64,000 bases of DNA, from contig JAFDGA010000003.1 of NCBI GenBank assembly GCA_019309545.1, positions 38,006 to 102,005 on the forward strand, in the 5' to 3' direction. Each line of letters begins with the position of its first letter. Positions within the stretch are counted from its first letter, which is position 1. The notes under the pieces were generated by a model that worked only from the letters and a program-made list of their open reading frames with translations, was not told the DNA's origin and ran no database searches. The stretch comes from Deltaproteobacteria bacterium (GTDB lineage Bacteria > Desulfobacterota > Desulfobaccia > Desulfobaccales > Desulfobaccaceae). The translations under genes were made by a program, and so were the position numbers. Shown piece by piece: positions 18,100 through 26,091 of this stretch.

Positions 18100-18837
18100 T
18101 TAAGTTTCAAGGGTTTTCAATTTATCAAGAGCCTGGAAGGCATCTTTGCAATAGGCGTCAGCCCCGATCTGTTGGGCAAACTCCGCTGAGGTGGGTGCCC
18201 CGCCAATCAGGACCTTGACCTGTTGGCGCAAACCTTCATCTTCCAGTCTCTGCACGACATCCCCCATGACCCGCATGGTAGTGGTCAACAGGGCCGAGAG
18301 TCCGACATACGGGGCCTGATGTTCTCTTACGGCCTCCAAAATTCGCTCCACCGAGACATCGGTGCCTAGATCGATGACTTCGTAGGCCGCACCCTTTAAC
18401 ATAATGGCCACGATATTTTTGCCGATGTCGTGCAAATCACCAGCCACTGTAGCAATGATAAATTTGCCTTTACTCTTGATGCCGGCCTTGATCAGGTGCG
18501 GAGCCAGCATTTCCATGGCCAGCCCTACGCATTCGGCCGAGGCCAGCATGTCCGGAATCAGATATTCATTGCGCTCGAACTTCTCGCCGACGATCTCCAT
18601 GGAGCGGGTCAGAGCCCCTAAAACGATGTCTTTGGGATCAACGCCCTGTTCCAGGGCTTCTTGCATCAGTTCGGTAACCGCCGGTTGGCCTTCCAATCCG
18701 GGGTCAAAGCCTTCGTCTCCCGCTTCCAACCGGCCCTGAATCACATTGAACGCGATTTTCTCTATCAGTTCTTGACTACTCACTGAACTCTCCTCTTCAT
18801 AATTCATAACTTTCGGTTGTCGGGCTTGGAAATTCAT
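18100..18837 (-). CDS. Corrinoid protein of a methylamine-type methyltransferase system (MttC-like)
   Basis: A 245-residue methyl carrier. The N-terminal helical cap domain (about 20-115) is followed by the B12-binding Rossmann domain. The lower-ligand motif is DLHDIGKN with His136, and the conserved glycine-rich loop is LIGGAPTS near the C-terminus. It would accept a methyl group from an MttB-type protein and pass it to the MtgA/MtrH-type enzyme. The ATG at 18837 lies two bases after the upstream mttB-like stop, with AAGGAGA inside the end of that gene. It is about 25 residues longer at the N-terminus than most relatives; ATG codons further in are possible starts. Confidence 0.92.
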   Translation of the reverse strand: MNFQARQPKVMNYEEESSVSSQELIEKIAFNVIQGRLEAGDEGFDPGLEGQPAVTELMQEALEQGVDPKDIVLGALTRSMEIVGEKFERNEYLIPDMLASAECVGLAMEMLAPHLIKAGIKSKGKFIIATVAGDLHDIGKNIVAIMLKGAAYEVIDLGTDVSVERILEAVREHQAPYVGLSALLTTTMRVMGDVVQRLEDEGLRQQVKVLIGGAPTSAEFAQQIGADAYCKDAFQALDKLKTLET

Positions 18838-18839
18838 GA

Positions 18840-20384
18840 TTAATCTCCTTTGAACTTCTTAAGGTTCGGTAGGAGACCCGGGATCTCATCGAAAATAGTT
18901 TCTACGGTGGGCTGATCAAGATGAGGAGTGGCTTGGGCCTCCAGTTGGGTCAAATAATTGAGAGCGTTTTCAATGACCTTGTCTTCCATGCCTTTGGCTT
19001 CAAACTGATACGGACTGGAGATTTCGCCTCGGTGCATGGCCTTGCGGGTATGACGGGTAAAGAGCCGATGGCCGGAGGCCATGACCTTTTTGACCATCTG
19101 CAAGGCGTCCTCCACGTCATCCGCCCTTACTTTGGGTTCTCCCAGACAATGCTTGATCTTACCGATCTGTTCATTGTCCAGCACCGCTTGCAAAGGACAG
19201 AAGCTGTTGGTCCGATCCAACAGCCCAAAGGCATAATGAATGTATTGTGCTCCGGTCATGGCCATATACAGGTGGGTGAAGAGCTTCTCAAACAGCGCCT
19301 GCATGCCCGGCACCTTGGCATCGCCGACCCCGGCAGTGGAATAGCAGGGGATTTTGTAATAACGGGCCAACTGCACACAGTCGATATTATACTGATTAAA
19401 TTCTGGGCAACCGTAAAGATCGTGCAGATCGTCCAATCGGGCCCGGACCGGCACACTGCCATACAACACCGGGGCCCCGGCTTTGATCAACTGGGTCAGG
19501 GTAATACCGACTAAAATTTCGGCATTGATCTGGGCTACCATCCCCGCTTCCTGGATAGGAGCCGAGGACCCACCTTGCGGCGAAGAAGAGATTACCAGGG
19601 GCAGGCCTGCCTCCACGATGGCGAATACTTTTTCGGCAGTGTCATCGACGATCTGCAGCGGGCTTTTGAACACACAGGCGATAAAGGAAATGAGAGGGTT
19701 TTCCCGCAGTTCCTGTTGACCCCCGGCGATGATTTCCGCCATCCGCACTACATTCTTCAAGGCTCCTAGGTCAGTCAGTCCCGCCTGCACGTGTTTGGTA
19801 ATATTATTGAGGCTGGCAAAAAACTTGTTGACATCATGGTTGGTGGTAGTAATCCCCGGATCTTGAATATTTAAAGGCCGGATGAAAAAATCCAGATGCT
19901 CTAATTTATCGCACAGACTGGCCGCCCGACCGAGCAGCTCGGTGGTGCCCCGGAGTTCCTGATAGCGAGGTACCCGCACCTTGGTATGGTTGTCCTTGAG
20001 GCTGACAAATTCTTCCACTTCGGTTTCGATCCAGACATTGGACTCCGAACCAGAGCCGAAATAGACCCGGGGCACTTCGGCATCGAGCATTAGCCGGTTC
20101 TCCGACTTTCGGGCCCCCAATACCAGCGCCGACGGCGCCATGGCTCTGGCCTCCTTGATCAGGCCGGCCGGAAAACTTATGCGCCAGCACCGATGGCCGG
20201 TGGTTTGTTCTTCCCAAACCTTGGCCCCATGGCCCTTAAAAAGCTGGGTGGCCCGTTCGTTATAGCACCAGACCCCCGGGTCGGCGAGAATATGCAATGA
20301 AGCCTCATCCAGGCGTTTCACCTGCTCCAGACTAAGACGCTCATATGGTTTGACTAGAACCCCGGCGCGGAATGTGTCGATCAC
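18840..20384 (-). CDS. MttB-family corrinoid methyltransferase, copy 1 (no pyrrolysine)
   Basis: A 514-residue TIM-barrel protein of the trimethylamine methyltransferase superfamily (COG5598). True MttB reads an amber codon as pyrrolysine. This gene has no internal TAG, which places it with the non-Pyl members such as glycine betaine methyltransferase MtgB, or others acting on proline betaine, carnitine or related substrates. The start is GTG at 20384 with a perfect AGGAGG six bases upstream. It directly precedes the corrinoid protein gene. The conserved family stretches PLQIVDDTAEKVFAIVEAG and GGSSAPIQEAGMVAQINAE are present. Substrate unknown; neighbours argue for a quaternary amine. Confidence 0.9.
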   Translation of the reverse strand: MIDTFRAGVLVKPYERLSLEQVKRLDEASLHILADPGVWCYNERATQLFKGHGAKVWEEQTTGHRCWRISFPAGLIKEARAMAPSALVLGARKSENRLMLDAEVPRVYFGSGSESNVWIETEVEEFVSLKDNHTKVRVPRYQELRGTTELLGRAASLCDKLEHLDFFIRPLNIQDPGITTTNHDVNKFFASLNNITKHVQAGLTDLGALKNVVRMAEIIAGGQQELRENPLISFIACVFKSPLQIVDDTAEKVFAIVEAGLPLVISSSPQGGSSAPIQEAGMVAQINAEILVGITLTQLIKAGAPVLYGSVPVRARLDDLHDLYGCPEFNQYNIDCVQLARYYKIPCYSTAGVGDAKVPGMQALFEKLFTHLYMAMTGAQYIHYAFGLLDRTNSFCPLQAVLDNEQIGKIKHCLGEPKVRADDVEDALQMVKKVMASGHRLFTRHTRKAMHRGEISSPYQFEAKGMEDKVIENALNYLTQLEAQATPHLDQPTVETIFDEIPGLLPNLKKFKGD

Positions 20385-20454
20385 TTAAAACCTCCTGGGT
20401 AAATGATTATGGTGGGCCCGCTTATCAACGAGTTTTGACAATTAAAATAGCTGA

Positions 20455-21249
20455 TTAGTCCCGAAAGGCCCGCAGATAGCGGCGGCAGCGCCGATCCCGG
20501 CCCACTAATACCTCTCCGGTGATAACTGCTTCCCTCAAGGCCTGATCCAGAGGATCGACAATGGCGGCATCCATTCCGGCATAGAGGCACATATGCATAA
20601 AAGCAGCGTTAATACGACTGCGGGCCGGCAGGCCAAAAGAGATATTGGACAGCCCCACCACCGTCTTGGCCGCCGGATACTTTTCTTTGATCGCTCGCAC
20701 CGTATTGAGGGTGGTCAAGCCATAGCTGATATCGGTGCTGATTGGCATGACCAGGGGGTCAAAGAATATGTTTTGCTGCGGCACGCCGTTCTGGTCGCAG
20801 GCGGCCACGATCTTCGCCGCAGCCTGCAATCGATCCTCCACTGTCCGGGGGATACCCGATTCATCCATGGTCAAGGCGACCAGCAACGCCCCATATTGAG
20901 CCGCCAGCGGCACGATTTTTTCCAGACTGGCCTTTTCGGCCTTGGTGGAATTGATCATCCCCGGAGCATGGTTTAAGGCCTGCAGACCGGCTTCCAGGAC
21001 CATGGGGTCAGCACTGTCCAGGCATAGCGGCCTGTCCACCTGTTCCTGAATGGCGGTTACCGCCCATTTAATCGATTGCACTTCGTCGGCCTGAGAGCCA
21101 ACCCCAGTACCCACGTTGATATCAATAAAATCGGCTCCGGCCGCGGCTTGTTTCTGAGCCAGGGCGACCAGAGCTTCTGTATCGCGCTGCTGGATAATCT
21201 CTTTAATGGCCGGCAGGGTAGCATTAATCTTCTCGCCAATGATTATCAT
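20455..21249 (-). CDS. Methyl-tetrahydrofolate:corrinoid methyltransferase (MtgA/AcsE/MtrH type)
   Basis: A 264-residue pterin-binding (DHPS-like) TIM barrel. Visible landmarks are MIIIGEKIN at the start, AGADFIDINVGTG, the CLDSADPMVLEAGL strand and GLSNISFGLPARSRIN. These are shared by AcsE, the methyltransferase domain of MetH and MtgA. In a demethylating system it takes the methyl group from the corrinoid protein to tetrahydrofolate. It sits between the two mttB-like genes, 22 bases after copy 2, which supports one pathway. The reaction is reversible, so methyl transfer toward the corrinoid cannot be excluded. Confidence 0.88.
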   Translation of the reverse strand: MIIIGEKINATLPAIKEIIQQRDTEALVALAQKQAAAGADFIDINVGTGVGSQADEVQSIKWAVTAIQEQVDRPLCLDSADPMVLEAGLQALNHAPGMINSTKAEKASLEKIVPLAAQYGALLVALTMDESGIPRTVEDRLQAAAKIVAACDQNGVPQQNIFFDPLVMPISTDISYGLTTLNTVRAIKEKYPAAKTVVGLSNISFGLPARSRINAAFMHMCLYAGMDAAIVDPLDQALREAVITGEVLVGRDRRCRRYLRAFRD

Positions 21250-21271
21250 ATTAATTATATTCCTCCAGACT

Positions 21272-22741
21272 TTAAGCCATGATCTCCGCCCGCAGGCCGG
21301 GTGTCTCTTTCCTGATCTGTTCCTTTATTTCGGGTGGCAAAACAGATTGCACCGGCTGATCGAGAATCTCCCGGACCTTTTCAGTAGCCCGAGCCTGGGT
21401 AGTTTTCGCCCCGGCCGCTTGCCACTGTTCCCGGCTGTCGCGATTGCTCAGCCTGGGGTGATATTGCTCGTTCCGCATATGACGCCGGGTATGACGGGTG
21501 GAGACAAAATGACCTCCTGGCCCCACTTTCTTGAGCAAATCAAAGGCCAGGGTTTCATCATCAACCCGGATTCCTTCCACAGCCCGCATCACCATGCCGA
21601 TGATTTCGTTATCGACCGCCAACTTGTCGTAAGAGGCTGTCATACAAAATTCCAGGAATCCTGCCGCGTCATGGATTAAATTGCCGCCGGCCAAAGCCAC
21701 CATCAGGCTGGTCAGGGCCGATTCATAGCCCGCCTGGGCATCATTGACCTTGGCGTCCGACATTCCGGCGGTGGAATATAACGGTAGCTTGTAAAATCGG
21801 GCCATTTGCGCCGCCGCGGCGTTCATCAGCCCCATCTCAATAGCTCCGGAAAGATACTTCATGTCGCGCAGATCAGTTATGGATGAGATGCAGCCATAAA
21901 GCACTGGGGTACCGGGATTTACCAGTTGGGTAAGCATAACCCCGGCCAGGGTATCGACACTCTGGACCACCAGATTACCGGCCAGGGTAATCGGTGCGGT
22001 GGCCCCACACAGCGGTTCGGTGGGCACCACCACCGGAATGCCCTGGCGGGCGATCTCCATGGTAAGTTGACCATAGCTTTCATCCAGTTTAAAAGGGCTG
22101 ATCGGACAGGTCACCATGGAGATAAAAGGCCGCTCCTGGAGTTTGGTATGGGAACCGGCGATGATTCCGGCCATTTTAATGACATCTCTGACCCCGGCAA
22201 CGGTGTAGACCCCGCCCATGACATGCTTGCGGGTGTGGTTAAGAGCAGCTCCGAAACGGTTGACGTCTACCTCTTCCACCGGCAGATCATTGGGATAGAC
22301 ATTGAGCATATAGAAATGGATATTGTCCAGGGCCTCCACCAAGCGGGCCATATGCATGACGTCGGTTAATTGAGACCGGCGGCAGCCGTTGTCTCCGGGG
22401 TCCTGCACATTCAGAGCAGTGCCCCCGGTTCCCAGATAAACTCTATGGCCGCCGATTTCACAGTCTAAATCGCCGCTTGCGTCTCGACCACAAAGTTTGA
22501 CTACCGATGGAGCCTGGGCAATTAGGTCCTCCACCAAGTCAGGAGGTATTTTTACCACCCGGCTTGATTCATCAACCGCGGCCCCTGCTTTTTTAAAAAG
22601 TTTCCGGGCCTCAGGAAAATTGACCTGCACGCCGATTTTGGCAAAAACCTTTAAAATGGTTTGGTGAATCTGTTCAATGTCGTTATCACTTAAGGGCTTG
22701 TACTGACCTCCTAATAATCCCCTTCTTACTTTCAATGTCAC
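21272..22741 (-). CDS. MttB-family corrinoid methyltransferase, copy 2 (no pyrrolysine)
   Basis: A 489-residue second member of the MttB/MtgB superfamily in the same operon. It is clearly diverged from copy 1 but keeps the barrel landmarks (CGATAPITLAGNLVVQSVD, LYGCISSITDLRDMKYLSGA, LYSTAGMSDAKVNDAQAGYE). There is no in-frame TAG, so no pyrrolysine. The start is GTG at 22741. A TTG six bases on sits at better distance from GAGGAAGG, so the exact start is open. Two methyltransferases sharing one corrinoid protein suggests two substrates or two successive demethylations. Confidence 0.88.
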   Translation of the reverse strand: MTLKVRRGLLGGQYKPLSDNDIEQIHQTILKVFAKIGVQVNFPEARKLFKKAGAAVDESSRVVKIPPDLVEDLIAQAPSVVKLCGRDASGDLDCEIGGHRVYLGTGGTALNVQDPGDNGCRRSQLTDVMHMARLVEALDNIHFYMLNVYPNDLPVEEVDVNRFGAALNHTRKHVMGGVYTVAGVRDVIKMAGIIAGSHTKLQERPFISMVTCPISPFKLDESYGQLTMEIARQGIPVVVPTEPLCGATAPITLAGNLVVQSVDTLAGVMLTQLVNPGTPVLYGCISSITDLRDMKYLSGAIEMGLMNAAAAQMARFYKLPLYSTAGMSDAKVNDAQAGYESALTSLMVALAGGNLIHDAAGFLEFCMTASYDKLAVDNEIIGMVMRAVEGIRVDDETLAFDLLKKVGPGGHFVSTRHTRRHMRNEQYHPRLSNRDSREQWQAAGAKTTQARATEKVREILDQPVQSVLPPEIKEQIRKETPGLRAEIMA

Positions 22742-22756
22742 CTTCCTCTCTGGCTG

Positions 22757-23437
22757 TTAGATTCTGCGGTTCGGACAATCAAATTTGTTGCACTCCAGAC
22801 AAGGATTGTACGCGCTTCGATCTTTGCCGTCGGGGCAGGGATACAGTCCAAACACCCCGGAAATCGACTTGCGGGGTTGCATCAGACAGGAGTCAGATAA
22901 TTCTACGCCGATTTTCTTGAAATCTAACAGCTTAAAAAGCTTTTTCTGTTCGGTTACCGGCCAGTCGCAATAGCCCGGGCTGAATCTCAGGGTTACCAAT
23001 TTATCCTGTGCCTGATAATGCTCACCCATGTGGGATTGGAACTGCTCCACCAGGTTCTCCACCATGACCGAACCCATGGCGTCCAACAGGTAGGCCTCGG
23101 CCAGGCGTTTTTGTCCCATCAGTCGGTTGATCTCCTTCTCAATGCCAGAGCCGATAGTAGCCAGAAAACAAACAATTTCTTTGCTGTGGCGGAGAGTTCG
23201 GGAAAGTTTGGGACTCCTCAGCCGGTAATGTCCGTCCAGATGAACGACCCCGGTGGACACCTTTTTCAACCTATGTTTCTGGTAAACTAATCGGGGTTTG
23301 ATAATCTGCCGGCTTCTTTTCTTCCAGTGCTTCAATTTTTTGGTGAGCGAGTGTGAAGAAATACGACCTTGGCGGCTGCCCAAAAGTCTGGCCAATTCAG
23401 CCGGTTCCAGATTTGGTTGAATTTCTATCAAAGGCAT
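22757..23437 (-). CDS. Stand-alone MetH activation-domain-like protein (corrinoid reactivation)
   Basis: A 226-residue protein resembling the C-terminal reactivation domain of B12-dependent methionine synthase. Landmarks are FLATIGSGIEKEIN, LLDAMGSVMVENLVEQF, the RFSPGYCDWP motif and SGVFGLYP. In MetH this domain binds SAM and remethylates oxidised cob(II)alamin. Here it probably reactivates the operon's corrinoid protein. The C-terminal CLECNKFDCPNRRI holds several cysteines that could bind a metal or Fe-S cluster. ATG 23437 is chosen over upstream in-frame codons because AAGGAGGG lies directly before it. It is the first gene of the operon, 15 bases ahead of mttB copy 2. Confidence 0.85.
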   Translation of the reverse strand: MPLIEIQPNLEPAELARLLGSRQGRISSHSLTKKLKHWKKRSRQIIKPRLVYQKHRLKKVSTGVVHLDGHYRLRSPKLSRTLRHSKEIVCFLATIGSGIEKEINRLMGQKRLAEAYLLDAMGSVMVENLVEQFQSHMGEHYQAQDKLVTLRFSPGYCDWPVTEQKKLFKLLDFKKIGVELSDSCLMQPRKSISGVFGLYPCPDGKDRSAYNPCLECNKFDCPNRRI

Positions 23438-23669
23438 AAACCCTCCTTTTTGACCTCTCCCCCCTGTGATCCTGAACCAGGGATAAGAATCGATATTCTT
23501 TTTTTCCAGGAGGCGTTTGGCGTTCTGTAGCCCGAAGCAGAACGGCGGTAAGCGCAATGTTAAACGGCAGCCAGATTTAACTTAAACCAAAGTACATAAC
23601 GTTTTTTGGTTAGCAATAGCTTAGCTTCTCCGGTTTTTCCTTTTAAACAATTTTACCAGTAATATTAGC

Positions 23670-23703
23670 AGGTTGTGCCATTTACCGGCATGACGCACAA
23701 CCT
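23670..23703 (-). promoter_or_regulatory. Strong hairpin in the amine-operon leader
   Basis: AGGTTGTGC (23670-23678) and GCACAACCT (23695-23703) are perfect 9-bp inverted arms around a 16-base loop. No T-run follows on either strand, so it is not a simple terminator. It lies about 230 bases upstream of the first gene of the corrinoid operon and could be an operator or an RNA leader element. Confidence 0.45.
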
Positions 23704-23988
23704 AAGGAACATTTTGGGTTATTATTAAGTTATTGTAATTATAGTAAACTTTTGGTTATAAAGAAGGCTACGACAGGGATGGAAATTCTAATCACCTTCG
23801 TTCATCTCCCCTGGCGAGGAGAAGGCAAGGAGTTAGAAAAAAAATTCAAAATAACAAATTACATATTTTTACCCCCGGCATAGCCCCCTTCCCTGGAAGG
23901 GGAAATTGGCCTTCCGTTTCCACGATACCTAACCTCCTGGAATATCGTCAGAAAAACAACCACACTGACAAGCAAAGTTGCATTTTTT

Positions 23989-24017
23989 CTGATAACATAA
24001 TAAAGAATGTTTGTCAA
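23989..24017 (-). promoter_or_regulatory. Candidate sigma-70 promoter for the amine operon
   Basis: On the minus strand TTGACA (24017-24012) is followed after 17 bases by TATCAG (23994-23989), a four-of-six match to the -10 consensus. Use of it would give a leader of about 550 bases that includes the hairpin at 23670-23703. Weak evidence, from two hexamers only. Confidence 0.3.
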
Positions 24018-24046
24018 GGTTAATGCATAGATCTTCAATTAACTCG

Positions 24047-24114
24047 GAATGTTATGCCACAGGCTTTGCAGCCTGATAAAATATGGGCTGGCCAGGCCCA
24101 TATTGGTAACATTC
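24047..24114. ncRNA. Predicted three-way-junction structured element
   Basis: Three perfect stems nest as a cloverleaf-like junction. P1 is GAATGTTA (24047-24054) with TAACATTC (24107-24114). P2 is CAGGCT with AGCCTG around loop TTGC (24060-24075). P3 is AATATGGGC with GCCCATATT around loop TGGCCAG (24080-24104). The linkers are TGCCA, ATAA and GG. Because every stem is perfectly paired, the fold would form from either strand. It matches no riboswitch core I know. It could also be a DNA-level palindrome cluster or the end of a small mobile repeat. Confidence 0.5.
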
Positions 24115-24475
24115 ATTATAGTATTATAACCTTGTTATCTACAAAATTGTTGTCGGGCAAACTGAAAATTAACTAAAAACAAGTAATATTAATTATAACT
24201 CTGGTTGTTTAGTATAGAATTAGATTATAGTACGATTTTAATATTAAGCTAAAAGTAATATTACTAGTTAGAAAAGCATTGACCAGGTTTTGGGCAGGAT
24301 ATTAGCCTGCTGCAAGCTTTCAGGGTTTATTTGACTTTTATCCTATAATCAGAGATACATTATTTTGAGAGGAGGGACGGGGGACGGGGGGTCCGTTTCC
24401 GGCCTCCTTTTGAGAAAAGAAATCGGCAGCGCCGCACCAAGGGCGGCAAGAACATTCTCCTGGGGGCTAGGACTT

Positions 24476-24949
24476 ATGCTTCAGGTGGTTATCCTGATGG
24501 TCGGCAAAACTCGAACCGGTTTTGTACAGGAAGGGATGGCTCTGTACCTGAGGCGACTCCGCCCCTATCTTAAACTATCGCTGGTGACGGTGCGAGAAGA
24601 AAAGCCGTATGCCGGCTTGGCCGCTGATCTGGTCCGCGAACGGGAAGGGGCGCGGCTGTTGGCCAAAATACCCCGGCCGGCCCGGGTCGTGACCCTGGAA
24701 GTAGAAGGGGAGCTGATGACTTCCGAGGGCCTGGCTAATTGGCTGACGGCCCATGAACAGGATTCTTCCGCCCCCGTGGTCTTTGTGTTAGGCGGGCACC
24801 TGGGGTTATCACCGGCCGTAGTAGCGGCGGTTGATCACCGCCTTTCCCTGTCCCGCTTCACTTTTACCCATGAACTAAGTCGTCTCCTGCTTCTGGAGCA
24901 ACTCTACCGGGCCATGACCATCCGGCGTGGGCATCCTTACCACCTGTAA
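24476..24949 (+). CDS. rlmH: RlmH, 23S rRNA pseudouridine-1915 N3-methyltransferase
   Basis: SPOUT-fold methyltransferase acting on m3-Psi1915 in helix 69 of 23S rRNA on assembled ribosomes. From ATG 24476 the protein has 157 residues, the standard RlmH length. An upstream in-frame start at 24365 would add a poorly conserved tail. Family landmarks are the SAM-loop FVLGGHLGLSPAV and the C-terminal FTHELSRLLLLEQLYRA, with YRAMTIRRGHPYH. AGGA lies just upstream. It is convergent with the NifU-type gene, with a 7-bp hairpin (24960-24992) between them. Confidence 0.93.
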   Translation: MLQVVILMVGKTRTGFVQEGMALYLRRLRPYLKLSLVTVREEKPYAGLAADLVREREGARLLAKIPRPARVVTLEVEGELMTSEGLANWLTAHEQDSSAPVVFVLGGHLGLSPAVVAAVDHRLSLSRFTFTHELSRLLLLEQLYRAMTIRRGHPYHL

Positions 24950-24997
24950 ATTTTTTAGAGGGGGCTGCCAAGATTCTGACTTAGAAGCCCCCGGAGA

Positions 24998-25216
24998 TCA
25001 AACTGCCTCTACGGCTTTGACCCCTGGAACTTCCTGGACCAACAGCCTCTCAATCCCATGCTTCAGGGTCATCTGGGACATCGGACAGCCTTTGCAAGCG
25101 CCGGTGAGGCGGACTTTGACAATCCCGTCATTGACATCGATGAATTCGACATCGCCGCCGTCCCGCTGCAGTAAGGGCCGCACTTTGGCCAAAGCCTTTT
25201 CAACTAGCTCTCTCAC
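24998..25216 (-). CDS. NifU C-terminal-domain Fe-S scaffold protein
   Basis: A 72-residue protein consisting only of the NifU C-terminal (Nfu) domain. The CKGCP motif (CxxC) near residue 42 can hold a bridging [4Fe-4S] cluster in a dimer, for delivery to apoproteins. RPLLQRDGGDVEFIDV is typical of the family. Such short Nfu proteins are common in anaerobes. It stands alone, about 110 bases downstream of the SIMPL gene on the same strand. Confidence 0.92.
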   Translation of the reverse strand: MRELVEKALAKVRPLLQRDGGDVEFIDVNDGIVKVRLTGACKGCPMSQMTLKHGIERLLVQEVPGVKAVEAV

Positions 25217-25324
25217 TAACTGGTTCCTCCTGGAAACTTCTTTAAAAAAAATTGACTTTTAACATAACCACGATTTTTAGAAATGTAAACCCCAGGGGCC
25301 ATCACTTTTTTTAACCAGAAAAAG

Positions 25325-26044
25325 TTATTCCAACTCATAAATGGCCTGGATCCGGGCGCAAATTTCCTCTTCGCCGACTTCAATGGGGGTTTTGGGGGCG
25401 GCCTTCTCAGCATAGGCAATGGCCTGGCGGGGCATTGGCGAGGGTCGCCCTGATACTTCGGTGGATACCTGGTAAAGGCGTTTAACCTTGAGGTGTTCGG
25501 CCTGGGCCAAGGCCTCAGCCAGGCGCCGGGCCTGAGCCAAGGCCTGGAGTGCCGCCTCCCGGGTTAACTCTTCCAACCGGGAGTACTCCCAATAAGGGCC
25601 GCGCATGCTGGTAACTTCATTTTGTAGGCCTAAATCAATGATTTCCCCGATCCGGTTAACATTTTTTAATTTAACCCGAAAGCAGTGCCGGGCCCGATAA
25701 CCGGTAATTTTGGAGGGCTCCTCGCGCTTGGGGTAAGTATAGATCGGACTCACGCCATAACTCATACTCTGGACTGATTCCTCCCCGGTCAGAGCGTTTT
25801 TCATCACAGACAGAAATTTTTCGGCCCGACGGGCATTTTCCTGGGCGGCTTCCTGAGCCTTGGGGGCCTCGGTCTCGATCGTCAATACCAGAGTGGCCAC
25901 ATCCGGTCGGGCCAGAACATGTCCTATACTGTGAATCCGGGCGGTACGGCGATCGTTTTTGATTTCTTGGGCATTGCCCATTGTAGTGGATAGGCCGGTA
26001 AGGATTAGACAACCACCCAAAACCAACAGGACTTTTTTCCACAT
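25325..26044 (-). CDS. Secreted SIMPL-domain (DUF541) protein
   Basis: A 239-residue exported protein with a signal peptide (about 1-25, cleavage after GNA) and one SIMPL/DUF541 domain, of which the opening IHSIGHVLARPDVATLVLTIE is characteristic. The biochemical role of the family is poorly known; homologues occur in the periplasm of Gram-negatives and in oxidative-stress contexts. It lies about 50 bases downstream of pdxA on the same strand and may be cotranscribed with it. Confidence 0.82.
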   Translation of the reverse strand: MWKKVLLVLGGCLILTGLSTTMGNAQEIKNDRRTARIHSIGHVLARPDVATLVLTIETEAPKAQEAAQENARRAEKFLSVMKNALTGEESVQSMSYGVSPIYTYPKREEPSKITGYRARHCFRVKLKNVNRIGEIIDLGLQNEVTSMRGPYWEYSRLEELTREAALQALAQARRLAEALAQAEHLKVKRLYQVSTEVSGRPSPMPRQAIAYAEKAAPKTPIEVGEEEICARIQAIYELE

Positions 26045-26091
26045 AATGTTAGTCTCCTTGCCTTTTTAGAAATTCTCAGGTTTTTATGGCC

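Larger units (their letters stand above)
23438..24475. other. Long AT-rich intergenic leader between divergent genes
   Basis: About 1 kb with no convincing gene on either strand. It separates the minus-strand amine operon from rlmH and contains three notable structures: the hairpin at 23670-23703, a C-rich hairpin at 23885-23902 (CCCCTTCC pairing with GGAAGGGG) and the three-way junction at 24047-24114. A candidate minus-strand promoter is at 23989-24017. No B12-riboswitch box was recognised. Confidence 0.6.

Noticed and set aside
18840..22741. Pyrrolysine-containing MttB
   Set aside because: Both frames run full length without an internal TAG, so these are non-Pyl family members.
24047..24114. 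Hammerhead ribozyme or known riboswitch
   Set aside because: The linkers lack the CUGANGA and GAAA core of hammerheads, and no known aptamer consensus is present.
24960..24992. Terminator between rlmH and the NifU-type gene
   Set aside because: The 7-bp stem has a 19-base loop and no T-run following on either strand.
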